DNA of 64,000 bases from an uncultured Mediterraneibacter sp. (GTDB lineage: Bacteria > Bacillota > Clostridia > Lachnospirales > Lachnospiraceae): NCBI GenBank assembly GCA_944384505.1, contig CALWTQ010000004.1, positions 27,879-91,878 on the forward strand, written 5' to 3'. The notes under the pieces are model-generated. The model saw nothing but the letters and a program-made list of their open reading frames with translations. It was not told the DNA's origin and did no database searches. Each line of letters begins with the position of its first letter. Within the stretch, counting starts at the first letter, position 1. A program made the position numbers and the translations under genes. Positions 62,059 to 64,000 of this stretch are shown piece by piece.

Positions 62059-62880
62059 ATGAAAGAGGCAGATATGATCCAGAAATGTGAGGCAAGGATC
62101 AGGGAGAGAACAGCGTTTGAGCCGGAAATCGGCCTGATTCTGGGGAGTGGTCTGGGAGATTATGCAGACCGGATAGAGGATAAGATCTGTATTCCATACA
62201 GTGATTTGCCGGATTTCCCGATATCCACAGTAGAGGGGCATTCCGGACAGTTTGTGATGGGAGAAATTTGCGGGAAAAAAGTGGTCGCCATGCAGGGGAG
62301 GGTGCATTACTACGAGGGCTACAGCCAGCGCATGATTACACTTCCGGTACGTTTGATGAAGAAGCTCGGCGTTCGGAAGATGGTGATCACCAATGCGGCC
62401 GGAGGTGTAAATAAAGCTTTTGAACCCGGGACACTAATGCTGCTCAGCGACCATATCAATTATTCTGGGAGTAACCCGCTGCTTGGAGAAAATATGGAAG
62501 AGTTTGGCCCGAGATTTCCAGATATGTCAGATACATATTCAGGAAAATACAGGGAACAGCTGAAGAGACTTGCAGCTGAGCAGGGAGTTGCGCTGGAAGA
62601 AGGGGTATATATGATGTTCTCCGGACCTTGTTATGAGACGCCCGCAGAGGTGAGAATGGCGCGCGTTATGGGCGCGGACGCAGTAGGAATGTCCACGGTG
62701 CCGGAGGCCATTGTATGCGCCCATATGGGAGTTCCGGTGCTGGGAATCTCCTGCATTACGAATTATGCGGCGGGAATATTGGACCAGCCCCTGAATCATG
62801 CGGAAGTAGTGGAGACGGCGGCGCGTGTAAAGGAGACGTTTGTGAAGGTGTTGGATCTGGCGCTGACGAAAGTCCTGTAA
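62059..62880 (+). CDS. punA: Purine nucleoside phosphorylase
   Basis: Phosphorolyses purine nucleosides to base and (deoxy)ribose-1-phosphate. Trimeric-type PNP pattern: LILGSGLGDYADRI, VEGHSGQFVMG, MQGRVHYYEGYS, TNAAGGVNKAFEPG, FSGPCYETPAEV and SCITNYAAGI. ATG 62059 follows AAGGAGAG; the frame from 61996 overlaps the sulfatase gene. 273 residues fits. Coupled with the BMP importer it completes a purine salvage route. Confidence 0.93.
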   Translation: MKEADMIQKCEARIRERTAFEPEIGLILGSGLGDYADRIEDKICIPYSDLPDFPISTVEGHSGQFVMGEICGKKVVAMQGRVHYYEGYSQRMITLPVRLMKKLGVRKMVITNAAGGVNKAFEPGTLMLLSDHINYSGSNPLLGENMEEFGPRFPDMSDTYSGKYREQLKRLAAEQGVALEEGVYMMFSGPCYETPAEVRMARVMGADAVGMSTVPEAIVCAHMGVPVLGISCITNYAAGILDQPLNHAEVVETAARVKETFVKVLDLALTKVL

Positions 62881-62945
62881 AAGCAAAGAGTTCTTGCCAA
62901 AAGTGCAGATTATTCCTATAATAAGACTAGAATTGTAATGAGCAT

Positions 62946-62980
62946 TAAGAAGCGGATGAAATACGAGCATCCGCTTCTTA
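62946..62980 (+). terminator. Hairpin after the nucleoside operon
   Basis: TAAGAAGCGGATG (62946-62958) and CATCCGCTTCTTA (62968-62980) form a perfect 13-base stem with a nine-base loop. The T run is missing, so termination may be partial. Confidence 0.6.
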
Positions 62981-63044
62981 TGATGTCTGAGTGAATACCC
63001 GGAAGAAGAGGTGCCGGAAAGAGTCTTGGAGGAGGAATGTGGAG

Positions 63045-63596
63045 ATGACAGAAAAAGAGAAGTGGTTAAGAGGGGAATGGTTTCTGTGCAATGATCCGGA
63101 GCTTAAGGAAATCAGATACCGGTGCAGTAAAGAGATATTCCGTCTGAACGGAATGGATAATTCCCGGAAGGCGGAGCGCTATGAACTCCTCTGGGGACTC
63201 TTTGGTCATATGGGGGAAAATGTAAATATCAAGTCCTACTTTCAGTGCGATTATGGATTTAATATCCATGTAGGGGACAATGTATTTGTAAACGGCAACT
63301 GTGTGTTTCTGGATACAGGGCGCATTGACATTGGAGACGATACGCTGATCGGGCCGTCGGTTGGAATCTATACGGTCAACCATCCTACAGATCCTGTGGA
63401 GAGAAAGAAAGGGATCGAGCGTGCGCAGCCGGTACGTATCGGAAAAAACTGCTGGATTGGCGGAAACGCGGTGATCAATCCGGGAGTTGTCCTGGGGGAT
63501 AATGTAGTTGTGGCTTCCGGCGCGGTGGTGACGAAATCCTTTGGAGATAACGTGATGATTGCCGGAGTGCCGGCAAGAATAATAAAGCAGGTGTAA
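63045..63596 (+). CDS. maa: Sugar O-acetyltransferase (maltose/galactoside acetyltransferase type)
   Basis: 183 residues. N-terminal Mac domain (EKWLRGEWFLCNDPELKEIR) and a left-handed beta-helix with hexapeptide repeats (CVFLDTGRIDIGDDTLIGPS, GKNCWIGGNAVINPGVVLGD); the active His is in VNHPTDP. It acetylates sugars such as glucose or maltose with acetyl-CoA, perhaps for detoxification. ATG 63045 follows GGAGGAATGTGGAG; the frame from 62991 has no support. Confidence 0.9.
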   Translation: MTEKEKWLRGEWFLCNDPELKEIRYRCSKEIFRLNGMDNSRKAERYELLWGLFGHMGENVNIKSYFQCDYGFNIHVGDNVFVNGNCVFLDTGRIDIGDDTLIGPSVGIYTVNHPTDPVERKKGIERAQPVRIGKNCWIGGNAVINPGVVLGDNVVVASGAVVTKSFGDNVMIAGVPARIIKQV

Positions 63597-63597
63597 T

Positions 63598-63939
63598 CAG
63601 CTATAAAGTTCACTAATGTCCGAATGCAAAACGTTCGAAAACAGGGGCTATTTCTGAGACGTATTCTGCGGAGATGAAGGATGGCTCTGGATTCCGCTCC
63701 AGGGATATAAGTGAAACTAAGAGTTCCAGTGACGGACTAAATGCAAGGACTGACGGTGGACAACTCGCTTACGCTCAGACAATTCCACCGTCAGCCCTAA
63801 CGTCCCTCGCTGGAACTCTAAGCTTCACTAATACCCTTCCGAAGTCATCCATCGCCATCCTTCATCTCCGCAGAATCTTTCTCGAAATGGGGCTGTTTTC
63901 TGGGCTTTTTCAAACCGGGAGTTAGTGAATATATAGCTG
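63598..63939. repeat. Giant hairpin repeat, copy 3 (inverted relative to copy 2)
   Basis: Ends CAGCTATAAAGTTCACTAA and TTAGTGAATATATAGCTG pair. The central stem TGACGGTGGA (63751-63760) with TCCACCGTCA (63784-63793) closes the loop CAACTCGCTTACGCTCAGACAA. The arms resemble those of copy 2 read on the other strand. It begins two bases after the acetyltransferase stop. Confidence 0.88.
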
Positions 63940-63944
63940 CTGCG

Positions 63945-63998
63945 AGAAGCAGGCGCGGCCGGAAAGCTTTCGCAGCCGAAAGGCTACAAGCCGCGCCA
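63945..63998. repeat. GC-rich flank module of the giant hairpin repeat, copy B
   Basis: AGAAGCAGGCGCGGCC at the left and GCCGCGCC at the right can pair around an inner AAAGCTTTCGCAGCCGAAAGGCTA stretch. It is the reverse complement of 15998-16051 with few changes. The window ends here. Confidence 0.65.
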
Positions 63999-64000
63999 GT

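Overview
The window looks like chromosome of an anaerobic gut Firmicute of the Lachnospiraceae (Clostridium cluster XIVa) type. This rests on the gene orders (priA-def-fmt-rsmB-rlmN-prpC-prkC-rsgA-rpe-thiN), strong AGGAGG ribosome sites, TTGACA/TATAAT promoters with 17-base spacers, a hybrid cluster protein, a BMP-type nucleoside importer, YesM/YesN two-component proteins and typical clostridial surface proteins. I see no rRNA, tRNA, CRISPR array, intact insertion sequence or prophage. Species assignment is not possible from the sequence alone.

Layout. 1-11.0 kb: one long housekeeping operon for replication restart, N-terminal formylation and deformylation, rRNA methylation, the PP2C phosphatase / PASTA kinase pair, a ribosome GTPase, pentose phosphate epimerase and thiamine pyrophosphokinase. 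11.0-15.2 kb: a 15-repeat leucine-rich surface protein, ychF and lgt. 15.5-16.45 kb: a gene-free stretch filled by two giant hairpin repeats. 16.5-26.5 kb: a truncated GNAT-like gene, a PTS-IIC-like membrane protein, a small alarmone synthetase, a P-type metal ATPase, a TPR lipoprotein, mnmM, hflX, a ferredoxin-nitroreductase, an SDR, an HD hydrolase and an XRE regulator. 26.6-30 kb: a cohesin/Big-domain surface protein followed by a dockerin protein. 30-33 kb: AraC regulator with kduI-kduD. 33-35.2 kb: Rpn-type nuclease, a 55-residue small protein and an MBL hydrolase. 35.3-46.4 kb: a divergent tricarboxylate island (citX, a carrier and a DUF6282 hydrolase on the minus strand; LysR, an aconitase homologue and citDEFGC on the plus strand). 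46.5-52.4 kb: heparinase II/III-like lyase, a second small alarmone synthetase, hcp with a divergent Crp/Fnr regulator, and thioredoxin. 52.5-62.9 kb: YesM/YesN, a BMP-type nucleoside ABC transporter, a sulfatase and a purine nucleoside phosphorylase. The window ends with a sugar O-acetyltransferase and another giant hairpin repeat.

How it fits together. The tricarboxylate island reads as one pathway. An imported acid would be hydrated by the aconitase homologue to citrate or a close analogue, then cleaved by citrate lyase, whose prosthetic group is made by CitG, attached by CitX and acetylated by CitC. Two identical-class LysR boxes (ATC-N9-GAT), each about 65 bases from a predicted start point of one arm, suggest that the one LysR protein controls both arms. 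KduI/KduD, the heparinase-like lyase and the sulfatase point to use of uronic-acid-containing host or plant glycans. The nucleoside importer and the phosphorylase form a salvage route, oddly joined to a sulfatase.

Most unusual material: (1) a family of about 340-base near-palindromes, three full copies and one shortened, that keep a 21-22-base loop (CAACTCGCTTCGCTCAGACAA) while the stem under the loop changes sequence but stays paired; (2) the aconitase-linked citrate lyase regulon; (3) a cohesin gene and a dockerin gene side by side outside any cellulosome context.
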